Part shown: piece by piece, positions 1 through 7,657 of the stretch
How positions within the stretch are numbered: position 1 is the first letter of the stretch
How the letters are laid out: the number at the start of each line of letters is the position of its first letter
From: DAOTWC01 sp048499435
GTDB lineage: Bacteria; Chloroflexota; Anaerolineae; Aggregatilineales; Phototrophicaceae
Direction of reading: 5' to 3'
NCBI GenBank assembly: GCA_048499435.1
Contig: JASNZW010000001.1
Span: forward strand, 955,761 to 1,019,760
Length of the DNA stretch: 64,000 nucleotides
Program-made: the position numbers and the translations under genes
Notes under the pieces: generated by a model
Told to the model about the DNA's origin: nothing
Database searches by the model: none
The model's input: only the letters and a program-made list of their open reading frames with translations

Positions 1-257
1 TGCCACACAGGGAACGGGTAGCGCGCTTTGCCAACGTCGTGCAGCAGCGCGGCCAGCGCCAGGTCGTGCGGGGCCGCCCCCTGGGCCAGCACCGCAGACA
101 GCACGTTCAGGCTGTGGTGCTGCTCGCTGCGGCGCAGCGCCGCGAACAGCGCGAGCTGCGCCGGCGTCAGGTAAGCGGCGGCCAGTTCACAGCTAACCGG
201 TCGCGCCTCCGCCAGCAGCGCCCGCACCCCCTGACGCACCCGCTGCACCGCTGCCAC
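1..257 (-). CDS. HD-domain protein, 3' part cut off by the window edge
   Basis: The gene reads leftwards from a GTG at 257, eight bases after the stop of the M50 protease gene, and runs off the window at base 1, so only about 85 N-terminal residues are visible. They include ALAALLHDVGKARYPF, the HD metal-binding motif of the HD phosphohydrolase superfamily, preceded by an HHSLNV histidine pair typical of these domains. The substrate cannot be told; relatives hydrolyse nucleotides, cyclic dinucleotides or tRNA ends. The tight spacing suggests co-transcription with the protease. The GTG start is chosen because the frame is open from there and no ATG fits. Confidence 0.7.
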   Translation of the reverse strand, partial: MAAVQRVRQGVRALLAEARPVSCELAAAYLTPAQLALFAALRRSEQHHSLNVLSAVLAQGAAPHDLALAALLHDVGKARYPFPVW

Positions 258-264
258 CGCGGCC

Positions 265-912
265 TCAGAAGCCGATCAGCGCGCCGTAGATGGCGCGCAC
301 CGGCTGGCCGATGAGAATGCCCAGGATGTTGATCGAGCCGCCCACAAAGCTGAGCAGGATGAGCGCGAAGAAGGCGAAGTAGGTGTACTGCTGCCAGCGC
401 TGCCAGGTGTACGCCAGGTCCGGCGGCAGCAGCGCCAGCACGATAGACCAGCCATCCAGCGGGAAGAACGGCAGTATATTAAACACGAACAGCAGCACGT
501 TGAAGTAGATGATCATTTGCAGCAGCAGCAGCACAAAAGACGGAAGCTGCTGGTTGATCGCCAGCGGCAGCAGCAGCCGGAACACCAGCCCGAAGGCCGC
601 CGCCAGCAGCAGGTTTGACACCGGCCCGGCGGCGACGGCAGCCAGGTAGCCCCAGCGCGGGTTGCGCATCCGGTGGGCGGCGATTGGGGCCGAGCCGAGG
701 ATGCCGAAGCCGATCAGCGCGAACATCAGCCAGCCCACCCAATTGATGTGCACCAGCGGGTTAAGCGTGAGGCGGCCCTCGCGCTTCGGGACCGGGTCGC
801 CCATCAGGTAGCCAACGTAATTATGCGCGAACTCGTGCACGGTCATGCCAAGGCCGACCGCAAACAGAATGGCGATCAGCGATTCAATCGAAGGGTTGCC
901 GAACAGCAGCAC
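265..912 (-). CDS. M50 family (site-2-protease-like) membrane zinc metalloprotease
   Basis: A 215-residue integral membrane protein. The zinc-binding helix reads TVHEFAHNYVG (His26, Glu27, His30), which is HExxH, and the third ligand lies in a later membrane segment as FPLDGW (Asp153), the NPxDG-like motif of M50. Hydrophobic stretches around residues 10-25, 58-75, 90-117 and 125-150 fit intramembrane cleavage. It belongs to the short, PDZ-less group close to the YwhC/Rip types; the substrate is unknown. The GTG start is supported by an AGGAGG about seven bases upstream. The HD-domain gene follows directly on the same strand. Confidence 0.85.
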   Translation of the reverse strand: MLLFGNPSIESLIAILFAVGLGMTVHEFAHNYVGYLMGDPVPKREGRLTLNPLVHINWVGWLMFALIGFGILGSAPIAAHRMRNPRWGYLAAVAAGPVSNLLLAAAFGLVFRLLLPLAINQQLPSFVLLLLQMIIYFNVLLFVFNILPFFPLDGWSIVLALLPPDLAYTWQRWQQYTYFAFFALILLSFVGGSINILGILIGQPVRAIYGALIGF

Positions 913-1060
913 CGGCGGCCTCCTGGGTTAAACGTCGTTTGCTGGCGAAGTATAGCATATCGGGCGTGAGAACTGTGTACAGGCCGCTTCAGGGCCGGGT
1001 GAGGCAAGAGCGGGCAGGCCGTGTGACAGCCTGCCCGCGCATATCACGCGCCCTGCGCCG

Positions 1061-2194
1061 CTACTCAGCGGCGGCGGGCGTCAGCGGCGGCAGAATAGCG
1101 AATGTGTCCATGATCTGCGCCAGCTCCGGCTGGGCGGCGCGGCCAGCGTCGGTCGTCAGGTCCACGCTGCTGCCCAGGAAGCGCAGGTTGGCGCTGTGCA
1201 GCGCGCCGTCGGCCCCGTTGAGCAGTACCGCCAGCCCGCTCTGCGCCTCGCCGTCAGCGTCCGTGAAGCCGTAGGCAACGGCGAAGCCGTCGCCGCCCGC
1301 GCGGCTGACCGGCGTCACATTCAGCACTGTCGCGCCGGGGCGCGCCGCCTCAGCCCAGGCGCGGGCCGCGTCGGCGTCGGCCACGCTGACGCCGGCCTGC
1401 GCCTCAACGCGCAGCACCTCGCCGGCGGGGCCGCTGACGCTGGCGGGGCGGCCAGCGGCGGAGTCCGCCACGGTCCAGGTCTTGGGGAAGCGCACAATGT
1501 GGTTGTACACCGTGTCGTGGTAGGCGCTCCAGCCAAAGGGCGTGCCCGCGAACAGCTTGTTGGGCACAATGGAGGCGGCCACACCGTTGAGGACGAAGCG
1601 CAGCGCCTCGGTGGCGTTGTCGGGCGTGACCACGCGCACCGAATACAGCCACTCGCCATCGGTCCAGGCGAGCTGGCGCGCGACATACTGCATGTTCTGC
1701 GCCGTGAGGGCGAAGTCCATCTGGAGCTTGCCGTCCTCAGTCCGAACACGGCTGCCGGTTTCGCGCCAACTGCTGTAATTGGACCAACTGCTGCCCAGCG
1801 CGGCCTGCGTGTAGCGCGCGTCCACGTCGTCCAGCGTGAGCGGCGCGTCGCGCAGCAGCGTTTCGACATCCACCTGAATAACGCTCTGCGCGCCAGGGTT
1901 GGTGAAGGTCGAGCGGGCGTTGGTGTCGGTGCTTTCGGGCTGCGACGCGGGCCAGCCGGTGGGCTGGGCCACGCTGTACAGGCCGCTGGGGTGCAGGTAG
2001 ACGTTATCAAACGTAATAGCGGCGGTGTCGGGCGGCGGCGGGAATGTGGGAACCGGAACCTGGGTAGGCTGCACACTGGACTGTGTCGTCGTGCTGCGGC
2101 CCATCGTGGGCAGCACGACGCTGAGGGCCATCACGGCGGCCATGATGATACCAAAGGCCACGGTCAGGCGCTTCATGGTGTTTGAGGTTTGCAT
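1061..2194 (-). CDS. Exported protein of unknown function
   Basis: About 377 residues. The N-terminus (MKRLTVAFGIIMAAVMALSVV, starting six residues in) is a signal peptide or anchor, followed by a Gln/Pro/Thr-rich linker and a globular part. Two segments look alike: LHPSGLYSVAQPTGWPAS near residue 70 and VYNHIVRFPKTWTVADS near residue 230. Both resemble the start of a PsbP/DcrB-like module, so the protein may hold two such domains; this is only a guess from the pattern. It ends with a third beta-rich part. The open frame extends upstream to 2248, but those residues are not signal-like, so the start is placed at 2194 or possibly 2176. Confidence 0.6.
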   Translation of the reverse strand: MQTSNTMKRLTVAFGIIMAAVMALSVVLPTMGRSTTTQSSVQPTQVPVPTFPPPPDTAAITFDNVYLHPSGLYSVAQPTGWPASQPESTDTNARSTFTNPGAQSVIQVDVETLLRDAPLTLDDVDARYTQAALGSSWSNYSSWRETGSRVRTEDGKLQMDFALTAQNMQYVARQLAWTDGEWLYSVRVVTPDNATEALRFVLNGVAASIVPNKLFAGTPFGWSAYHDTVYNHIVRFPKTWTVADSAAGRPASVSGPAGEVLRVEAQAGVSVADADAARAWAEAARPGATVLNVTPVSRAGGDGFAVAYGFTDADGEAQSGLAVLLNGADGALHSANLRFLGSSVDLTTDAGRAAQPELAQIMDTFAILPPLTPAAAE

Positions 2195-2419
2195 GGGGCG
2201 GGCGCTCCGTTCGAGAGGCGGCGACAAAACGGCAGTATCATAGCGCAAAAGCCCGCCCGTGTTAAGCCTGCGCCTGCGCTGGCGTCAAAGGCGGCGCCAG
2301 CGATAAGCCGGGCACATTTGGGCGCGGCCAGGCACGCCGGCGAAGCGGCTGCCGCGGCAGGCGTACAGGTTGAGGTACGGGCCTTCGCCGCCGCGCGAAC
2401 CTCATTCGAGAGCTTTTGG

Positions 2420-2587
2420 TTATGTGATGAGGTGAAGCAGGAGGCCGCAACTGCAGCTAACGAAAAAGATGAAGACACAGCCCAACGGCGTTACGTCACA
2501 CCCAGGGCCAGAGCCTTCCTCATCGTCGTCGTCGTCGCAATCTTCGATAAGCCAGTAGGGGTCGTCAAGCCAGTCGTCGTAATCCAT
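2420..2587 (-). CDS. Small Asp-rich single-pass membrane protein, unknown
   Basis: A predicted 55-residue protein starting MDYDDWLDDPYWLIED. It then has a run of Asp/Glu, a short Gly/Cys/Pro loop and one hydrophobic segment (PLGCVFIFFVSCSCGLLLHL) up to the C-terminus. A clear ribosome site (GGGGAAGA) sits just upstream of the ATG at 2587, which is why this start is preferred to the longer frame beginning at 2707. No family is recognised. It lies between the exported-protein gene and the distal end of the CRISPR array. It could be a tail-anchored regulator; it could also be a chance frame. Confidence 0.5.
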   Translation of the reverse strand: MDYDDWLDDPYWLIEDCDDDDDEEGSGPGCDVTPLGCVFIFFVSCSCGLLLHLIT

Positions 2588-2710
2588 GTTCTTCCCCGTT
2601 GACGCGGGAGTGTCGCGCCAACCGCACACAGCCCAGAACAACGGACACCAGTCGCCTTGAAAAACACAGGCGCGTGCCAGCCAGCCAACAAAGCAGCCAG
2701 CGCGCACACG

Positions 2711-3985
2711 ATCTCAGTCCCCCGAAGGGGGCAGCCAAGGCCGCAATGTAATCAAGCTCGTCCCGGACGCGCAGTCCCGCGTGGTTTCAGTCCCCCGAAG
2801 GGGGCAGCCAAGGCTGCAATTAGGGCATTTGCCCGACAAATCAAGTTCTACTATGTTTCAGTCCCCCGAAGGGGGCAGCCAAGGCTGCAATTCGAGGGGC
2901 TGGTCTACCCGGAATTCGACCGGGAACGGTTTCAGTCCCCCGAAGGGGGCAGCCAAGGCTGCAATTCCGAACCCTGCTACGCGATATACAAGGTTCGAAG
3001 GTTTCAGTCCCCCGAAGGGGGCAGCCAAGGCTGCAATCACTGGTCGTAGGTTCTTCCGGCGCCGCGCGGCGAGTTTCAGTCCCCCGAAGGGGGCAGCCAA
3101 GGCTGCAATCGTGTCGACATTTTAGTGCTGTCGCTCGAGGTTGGGTTTCAGTCCCCCGAAGGGGGCAGCCAAGGCTGCAATCGTGTTGCGCCGCTCCGCC
3201 CCGTGCGGTGGAGCAACGTTTCAGTCCCCCGAAGGGGGCAGCCAAGGCTGCAATCCCGGAGCCACACAAAGCGTGTGGCCTACGTTCTTGTTTCAGTCCC
3301 CCGAAGGGGGCAGCCAAGGCTGCAATGTTCGAGGACGAGGACGATGACGACGATTTCGTACTCCGTTTCAGTCCCCCGAAGGGGGCAGCCAAGGCTGCAA
3401 TCAGAGAAGTTGGCTGAATACCGCGCGCGCACCGGTCGGTTTCAGTCCCCCGAAGGGGGCAGCCAAGGCTGCAATCGGAGGTCGAGGCCTCCGTCCGGCA
3501 CGCCGAAAGCGTTTCAGTCCCCCGAAGGGGGCAGCCAAGGCTGCAATCCATCGTCCGCGCAATGGCGGAAAAAAGGAAAAACGTTTCAGTCCCCCGAAGG
3601 GGGCAGCCAAGGCTGCAATGAGGCGCGGCGGACGAAGCCGTGAACGCCTTCATCGGTTTCAGTCCCCCGAAGGGGGCAGCCAAGGCTGCAATCGACGTTG
3701 ACCGTGCCTGCGGCCACCTCGTTAATGGGCGTTTCAGTCCCCCGAAGGGGGCAGCCAAGGCTGCAATATTGTCAAGACAACGCACAAGACGACCACGACC
3801 TGGGTTTCAGTCCCCCGAAGGGGGCAGCCAAGGCTGCAATCCTGTTCCGCGTGAACTGGCTCGTGTATGCCTCCGTTTCAGTCCCCCGAAGGGGGCAGCC
3901 AAGGCTGCAATGTAGCCAAGCGTGAACTCGGTGACGGCGTTGGCTTGAGTTTCAGTCCCCCGAAGGGGGCAGCCAAGGCTGCAAT
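2711..3985 (-). CRISPR. Type III-B CRISPR array, 18 repeats and 17 spacers
   Basis: A 37-base repeat recurs 18 times, starting at 2711, 2784, 2855, 2929, 3001, 3073, 3145, 3218, 3290, 3365, 3439, 3511, 3583, 3656, 3731, 3804, 3875 and 3949. Spacers are 34-38 bases. All copies are identical except the one at 2711, which has three mismatches and marks the leader-distal end. Read on the minus strand the repeat ends in GACTGAAAC and contains two stems, GCAGCC/GGCTGC and a CCCC stem closed by a UUCG-type loop. Cas6 cleavage at the base of the second stem would leave the usual eight-base 5' tag ACTGAAAC. The leader therefore lies at the right, next to csx15. Confidence 0.97.
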
Positions 3986-4211
3986 CGTGCCCAAAAAACA
4001 GGCACTCAACCATCTCCACTATAGCACCACCTGCTAAAAAACGCAATTAAGGCCCTTTCTGCGCGTCGTTTTTCGGCCCCTGCGGCTGTTTTATGGCGAA
4101 CAAATGAGCGCTTCCTGGAGCATCGGTTTTCTGCGCCAAAACCGAGGGAGTTTCGCAAACTGCACATAACGGTCCATAGAAGGTCACAGCAGGTTTCAAA
4201 GGCTTATAACG
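3986..4211 (-). promoter_or_regulatory. CRISPR leader, active copy
   Basis: AT-richer non-coding DNA between the newest repeat (ending 3985) and csx15. It is nearly identical, by eye about 93%, to 13762-13986, which identifies its extent: similarity stops at 4211. It carries the array promoter on the minus strand. An eight-base inverted repeat, GGCTTATA at 4201-4208 and TATAAGCC at 4224-4231, straddles its outer edge. The remaining sequence to 4320 holds a short palindrome (4249-4262) and no gene. Confidence 0.85.
4018..4046 (-). promoter_or_regulatory. Pre-crRNA promoter in the leader
   Basis: On the minus strand TTGCGT (4046-4041), a 17-base spacer, then TATAGT (4023-4018) preceded by TG, an extended -10. 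Transcription would begin about 25 bases before the first repeat. In the second leader copy the -10 reads TATGGT and the spacer is 16 bases. Confidence 0.6.
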
Positions 4212-4320
4212 GGCCGGTATACCTATAAGCCGCTAATCGTCTGACCACTTAGCGAACGCTAAAGTTTGTTCTTGTTACAACGATTTTCGGAAACGGCTCA
4301 AAAAAGGGCAGCCGGCGCGG

Positions 4321-4701
4321 TCAGCGGATGCTGCGCGCCGCTGCCCGCACCTGTTCCAGGTTGACAATTTCTGCTACTTCGTACTCGGTCACCAGCGCGC
4401 CGGGCACTGGGCGCAGGCGCGCGACAGCCGGGAAATGGCCGATGCGCCCGTGCAGCTCGGCTAGCAGCACGGCGGTGATAAAGTTGAGCGACGGCGGCAC
4501 GATCAGCCAGGGGGTGCTTTGCCAGTCGGCGGGCGTGACATTCAACCCGCCGACGAGCGCGCGCGTCTGGGCCACAAAGTCGCTGTCAAGGTCGAAGTGG
4601 ACTTTGACGGCGGTCACGGTCTGGGGCGGCGCGCCGGCCAGCGCGGCGATCTGGTCAAGCTGGGCCGGCGTGAGGGGGTGGGAGAAGTTGAGGATGTGCA
4701 T
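4321..4701 (-). CDS. csx15: CRISPR-associated protein Csx15
   Basis: 126 residues beginning MHILNFSHPLTPAQLDQIAAL, with a central TPADWQSTPWLIVPPSLNF segment and LLAELHGRIGHFPAVARLRPV near the C-terminus. These match my memory of Csx15 proteins found beside type III systems in Chloroflexota. Csx15 has been proposed on computational grounds to bind or degrade cyclic oligoadenylate and so switch the response off; that role is not shown here. It is the last gene of the cas operon, separated from the upstream CARF gene by a palindromic repeat, and lies directly beside the leader. A ribosome site (AAGGA) precedes the ATG. Confidence 0.8.
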   Translation of the reverse strand: MHILNFSHPLTPAQLDQIAALAGAPPQTVTAVKVHFDLDSDFVAQTRALVGGLNVTPADWQSTPWLIVPPSLNFITAVLLAELHGRIGHFPAVARLRPVPGALVTEYEVAEIVNLEQVRAAARSIR

Positions 4702-4724
4702 TTATGGGTGTCCTTGTAGCTGAC

Positions 4725-4784
4725 CTCACCCCCTGCCCCCTCTCCATTGGGAGAGGGGGTCCCGCGTCAGCGGGGCAAGGTGAG
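4725..4784. repeat. Palindromic dispersed repeat
   Basis: Sixty bases bounded by CTCACC and GGTGAG. Inside are two stems: CCCCCTCTCC (4736-4745) pairing with GGAGAGGGGG (4750-4759), and CCCGC (4761-4765) pairing with GCGGG (4770-4774). It resembles the short MITE/REP-like elements common in bacterial intergenic DNA. A related sequence lies at 35083-35124 and a fragment at the right end of the window. It may reduce readthrough into csx15. Confidence 0.6.
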
Positions 4785-4786
4785 AG

Positions 4787-5920
4787 TTAGTGGCTCATAA
4801 ACTGCTGGTTAAGCTGGTCAGCGGCCCAGGTAAGCTGGTCGTTGCCGGTGGCAGCGGTAAGGATTTCAAAGCGCGCCCCGAAGTCCCGGTTTCCGTACAG
4901 GCCCACCAGCTTATTCTCGTACACATAGAAGCCGACGCCGGCGCTGAGCCTGCCCAGAATCGCCCGCTGGCCGTGATAGGGCAGCGAGTGCGCCGTCTTA
5001 ATCCAGGGAACCTCGCTGCACACTTTGGTGACATACGCTTTGAAGCCGTCAGGATAGTGGTCATCGCGGAAGTGCGGCGGCTGTTTTTGTTCAGGTGTCA
5101 CAGGGGTTAACTCGCGTGCGCGCGGGAAGCGCAACCGGAAACCGGTAAGGAATATCTGCCCGACAGCCCCCAGCGCAAACAGACTCTCGCCGTTCACTTT
5201 GACTTCTTCCAGCAGAACCCGGACGCGGTCATCCAGCGTGCCCACTTCGGACAGCGTCAGTGTAGCTTTGTTCTCGAACGCTGCCAGCAAATCTGCATTC
5301 TGCCCCAGCAAATCATAGTTGAAAGTAATGGGCATGGGCGGGAAGTCAATGATTTCTGAAAATCGTTCGTGACGGTACAGCACCGGAATCTCAAGCGCCT
5401 GACCAAACACAACCGCGATAGCGATCTGGGCTTTATAACCGCCGGTGGCATCAATCACCATGGCATCGGCTGTGAACTGATTCACCAGCGTACCCAGTTC
5501 ACGTACCAGGTTGCGCAGGCCATAGACTTTGAATTCTTTAGGATTGCCGTCCTGCAGCGCTTCGATCACGTGAACTTGCGCAGACCTCAGCCCTGCAATC
5601 CCCCGCTCGATAATGTAAGTTTCCAGTACGTCGCCAGTGCGTCTACCGTCTTCGGTGTCGGATACAAAAAAGTGGATGTGCTCCAGCGCAATCCTCTGCC
5701 GTTTGACCGCCTCAGCAATTGAGTTGATTTCTGCGCCGCAGACACGGGCATCAGGCGGAATTTCGGCCAGCGCCTTTGCTAACTGGCCCCAGTTCTTTTC
5801 CTGGTAAAACCCCTTCAGCAGGGCATGTGTCTTTTCTGTGACACCGTTCGATGCGCGAAAATCGCCATTAATGTTTGAAAACAGGCTTGTTCCCACCGTG
5901 CTGACAAGGCGATTGCGCAT
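4787..5920 (-). CDS. CARF-domain protein (APE2256/TIGR02619 type) with C-terminal effector-like domain
   Basis: 377 residues. The N-terminal half is a CARF (Rossmann) domain: RLVSTVGTSLFSN at the first strand and loop, and VIDATGGYKAQIAIAV near residue 160, the two ligand-contact motifs of the APE2256 family. CARF domains bind cyclic oligoadenylate produced by Cas10. A middle segment (about 220-270) could be a winged helix. The last ~100 residues (DDHYPDGFKAYVTKV to the end) form a small alpha/beta domain with basic and aromatic residues and no HEPN RxxxxH motif. That order matches Cami1, a CARF-wHTH-RelE mRNA interferase, but I cannot confirm the RelE fold by eye. The neighbouring CARF-LuxR gene ends six bases upstream. 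Confidence 0.8.
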   Translation of the reverse strand: MRNRLVSTVGTSLFSNINGDFRASNGVTEKTHALLKGFYQEKNWGQLAKALAEIPPDARVCGAEINSIAEAVKRQRIALEHIHFFVSDTEDGRRTGDVLETYIIERGIAGLRSAQVHVIEALQDGNPKEFKVYGLRNLVRELGTLVNQFTADAMVIDATGGYKAQIAIAVVFGQALEIPVLYRHERFSEIIDFPPMPITFNYDLLGQNADLLAAFENKATLTLSEVGTLDDRVRVLLEEVKVNGESLFALGAVGQIFLTGFRLRFPRARELTPVTPEQKQPPHFRDDHYPDGFKAYVTKVCSEVPWIKTAHSLPYHGQRAILGRLSAGVGFYVYENKLVGLYGNRDFGARFEILTAATGNDQLTWAADQLNQQFMSH

Positions 5921-5926
5921 TTCCCC

Positions 5927-6730
5927 TCACCCTCCTCGCAGGATATCCAGCAAAGCGATCCGCTTGTCGCTGACCGTCTCGCCAAAGTCAAAGTAGATAT
6001 CGAACTTCTGGTAGATCGACGTAAGGTGCGTCTCGATGGTCTTGACCGACTTGTGCCCGCGCGCGGCCAGCTCTTTGTTCGAGGCATACGGGTTGCGCCA
6101 CAGCAGATCGGCCACTTCGCGCTCAGCCGGCGACAGCTTGTCCAGAAAAGCGGCGGCCGGGCTGGGCGACTGCGCCAGCAGTTGTTCGATGCCAATCCCA
6201 GGGGCGATGCGGGCCGGGCGCAGCGGCAGCTCGACAAGCTGCACCTGGTCGCGCAGGCCCGGCGGCGTGTGGAACTGGCCCGGCTGCGCCAGCATGGCTT
6301 CTGGCGACAGCACCGTCCACACACGGTCGCGCGGCGGCTCAAAGAGCAGGCTGGCGGCGAGCATGGCGTAGATGCTCATGGCCTTGCGCCCGCCAGCCAG
6401 CATCAGATGGACGCGCCAGCCGTCGCGCCGGTAATCGTGGAGCACTTCCAGCACCCCACGATGATAGGCTTCCGCCGCCAGTTGGTCGCTGATGTCGAAC
6501 AGCGGCGCGCCGTCCGCGCGCGTGATCTCGTGAAAGCGCACCGACAGGTCCGGGTAATCGCAGGCGCACGCGCTGCGCAGCGCAGCGTAGGCGTCCGCGA
6601 TACCGGAGGCGGTCGGCTCAGTGTGGAGCACGGCCAGCGCGCCATAGTGGAAGCGCTCGCGCAGCAGGTCGAAGGCGACGGTGATCGCTTCCGGGCGCTG
6701 CCCCAGCGTGGCGACGTAGACGGTGGACAT
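5927..6730 (-). CDS. CARF (NE0113-like) protein fused to a LuxR-type HTH
   Basis: 267 residues. Residues 1 to about 165 resemble the Cas_NE0113 CARF family: VYVATLGQRPEAITVAFDLL at the start and VHLMLAGGRKAMSIYAMLA near 110, the conserved GGRKxM loop. The C-terminal ~70 residues (LSPAEREVADLLWRNPYAS then KELAARGHKSVKTIETHL) are a LuxR/GerE-type DNA-binding domain, with the recognition-helix pattern KTIETHLTSIYQKF. The likely role is a transcription factor controlled by cyclic oligoadenylate, coupling target recognition by the Cmr complex to gene expression. It follows cmr6 after three bases, so it is made with the complex. Its target promoter is unknown. Confidence 0.85.
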   Translation of the reverse strand: MSTVYVATLGQRPEAITVAFDLLRERFHYGALAVLHTEPTASGIADAYAALRSACACDYPDLSVRFHEITRADGAPLFDISDQLAAEAYHRGVLEVLHDYRRDGWRVHLMLAGGRKAMSIYAMLAASLLFEPPRDRVWTVLSPEAMLAQPGQFHTPPGLRDQVQLVELPLRPARIAPGIGIEQLLAQSPSPAAAFLDKLSPAEREVADLLWRNPYASNKELAARGHKSVKTIETHLTSIYQKFDIYFDFGETVSDKRIALLDILRGG

Positions 6731-6733
6731 GGG

Positions 6734-7657
6734 TCAGCTCTGCTTGGGCGGCGGCATGAACACGCCGTAGCCGGCTGCGGTCTTTGCGCCGATACCCATC
6801 TCCTGCAGGCCTGCCCGCAGCCACTTGCGCGCCTGTTTGCGCGCTTCATCGCTGCCATTTTTGCGCAGACCAACAGCGAACGCGAACACCAGCCCCGCGT
6901 TCACTGTCAGGAATGTGACCGGGTTAGGCCCGTCCGCGTCATTAGGCGGCTGCCCGCCGCTGCTGCGGTAGTATTTCGGGAAATGCGGCGTCATCACATC
7001 CAGCGTGAACAGCCTGCCCTCCCGCACGCCCGCTGGAACATCGTACAACACCGCATCGTAGAACACGACCGATCCAGCCGCTGAGTCGTGGATGTCGTAT
7101 TTCTGCTCAGTTGCCTGGCCAAAGACTTCGCGATACTGCGGCGCCTCGTTAACCTTGCTGTCAAGATGGCCGGAGATCAGCCGTTTGTCGAAATCTTCAA
7201 CGCCATCCAGCGCGACCTTATGCTCAGCCGCCAGGGTCAGCAGCGCATAGCTGCGCGCCAGTCCTTTCAGCGCACTGCCGGGGATGTAAGGCAGGCCAGT
7301 CGTGTGATGCAGCGTGATGCCCATCTCCAGTGCGCCTTTGGCTCCCAGCCCGACAACCAGCTTCTCCCGCGCAATCATGGCAAAGCGGCTGCCGCCTTCG
7401 GTCATGGCGAACCAACGCTCGTACACGCCTGCGCAAACTTCTTTGACCGTCTGCGACTCAAATGTGATCTGGCTGACGATCTGCTTCAGCCAGACATCAC
7501 GTTCGAGCGTGAATCTGTCGCCGGCAGTTGCCTCACGCGCGATAGCCTCATTTGACGAGAAGCGCGTCAGCAGCAGCCCGGCGTGCTCACACCTCCCGAT
7601 TAACTGCGGTGCAGCAGCAGCCGTGTCTCTTGGGACGCAGTAAGTCAGGGGACTCAT
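6734..7657 (-). CDS. cmr6: Type III-B RAMP protein Cmr6
   Basis: About 307 residues, a Cas7-group RAMP subunit at the head of the Cmr filament. Signatures are TGLPYIPGSALKGLARSYAL, the conserved G-S-x-(L/I)-KG motif of Cmr6, and the C-terminal glycine-rich stretch GIGAKTAAGYGVF. The start is placed at 7657, where ATG overlaps the cmr5 stop (ATGA); the open frame extends further upstream but there lies within cmr5. In the Cmr complex Cmr6 joins Cmr1 and Cmr4 at the 3' end of the crRNA. Confidence 0.93.
   Translation of the reverse strand: MSPLTYCVPRDTAAAAPQLIGRCEHAGLLLTRFSSNEAIAREATAGDRFTLERDVWLKQIVSQITFESQTVKEVCAGVYERWFAMTEGGSRFAMIAREKLVVGLGAKGALEMGITLHHTTGLPYIPGSALKGLARSYALLTLAAEHKVALDGVEDFDKRLISGHLDSKVNEAPQYREVFGQATEQKYDIHDSAAGSVVFYDAVLYDVPAGVREGRLFTLDVMTPHFPKYYRSSGGQPPNDADGPNPVTFLTVNAGLVFAFAVGLRKNGSDEARKQARKWLRAGLQEMGIGAKTAAGYGVFMPPPKQS

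Noticed and set aside
2173..2602. Overlapping frames on both strands between the exported protein and the small membrane protein
   Set aside because: No ribosome sites and no family likeness; only the 55-residue frame at 2420-2587 has a good start signal.
2657..3925. Long reading frames through 2657-3925 encoding repeats such as FSPPKGAAKAAI and RRGQPRLQ
   Set aside because: They are the CRISPR repeat read in different frames; stops are absent only because the 37-base repeat lacks them.
4249..4262. TTAGCGAACGCTAA palindrome as an operator or terminator
   Set aside because: Two-base loop and no U-tract; noted only within the leader entry.
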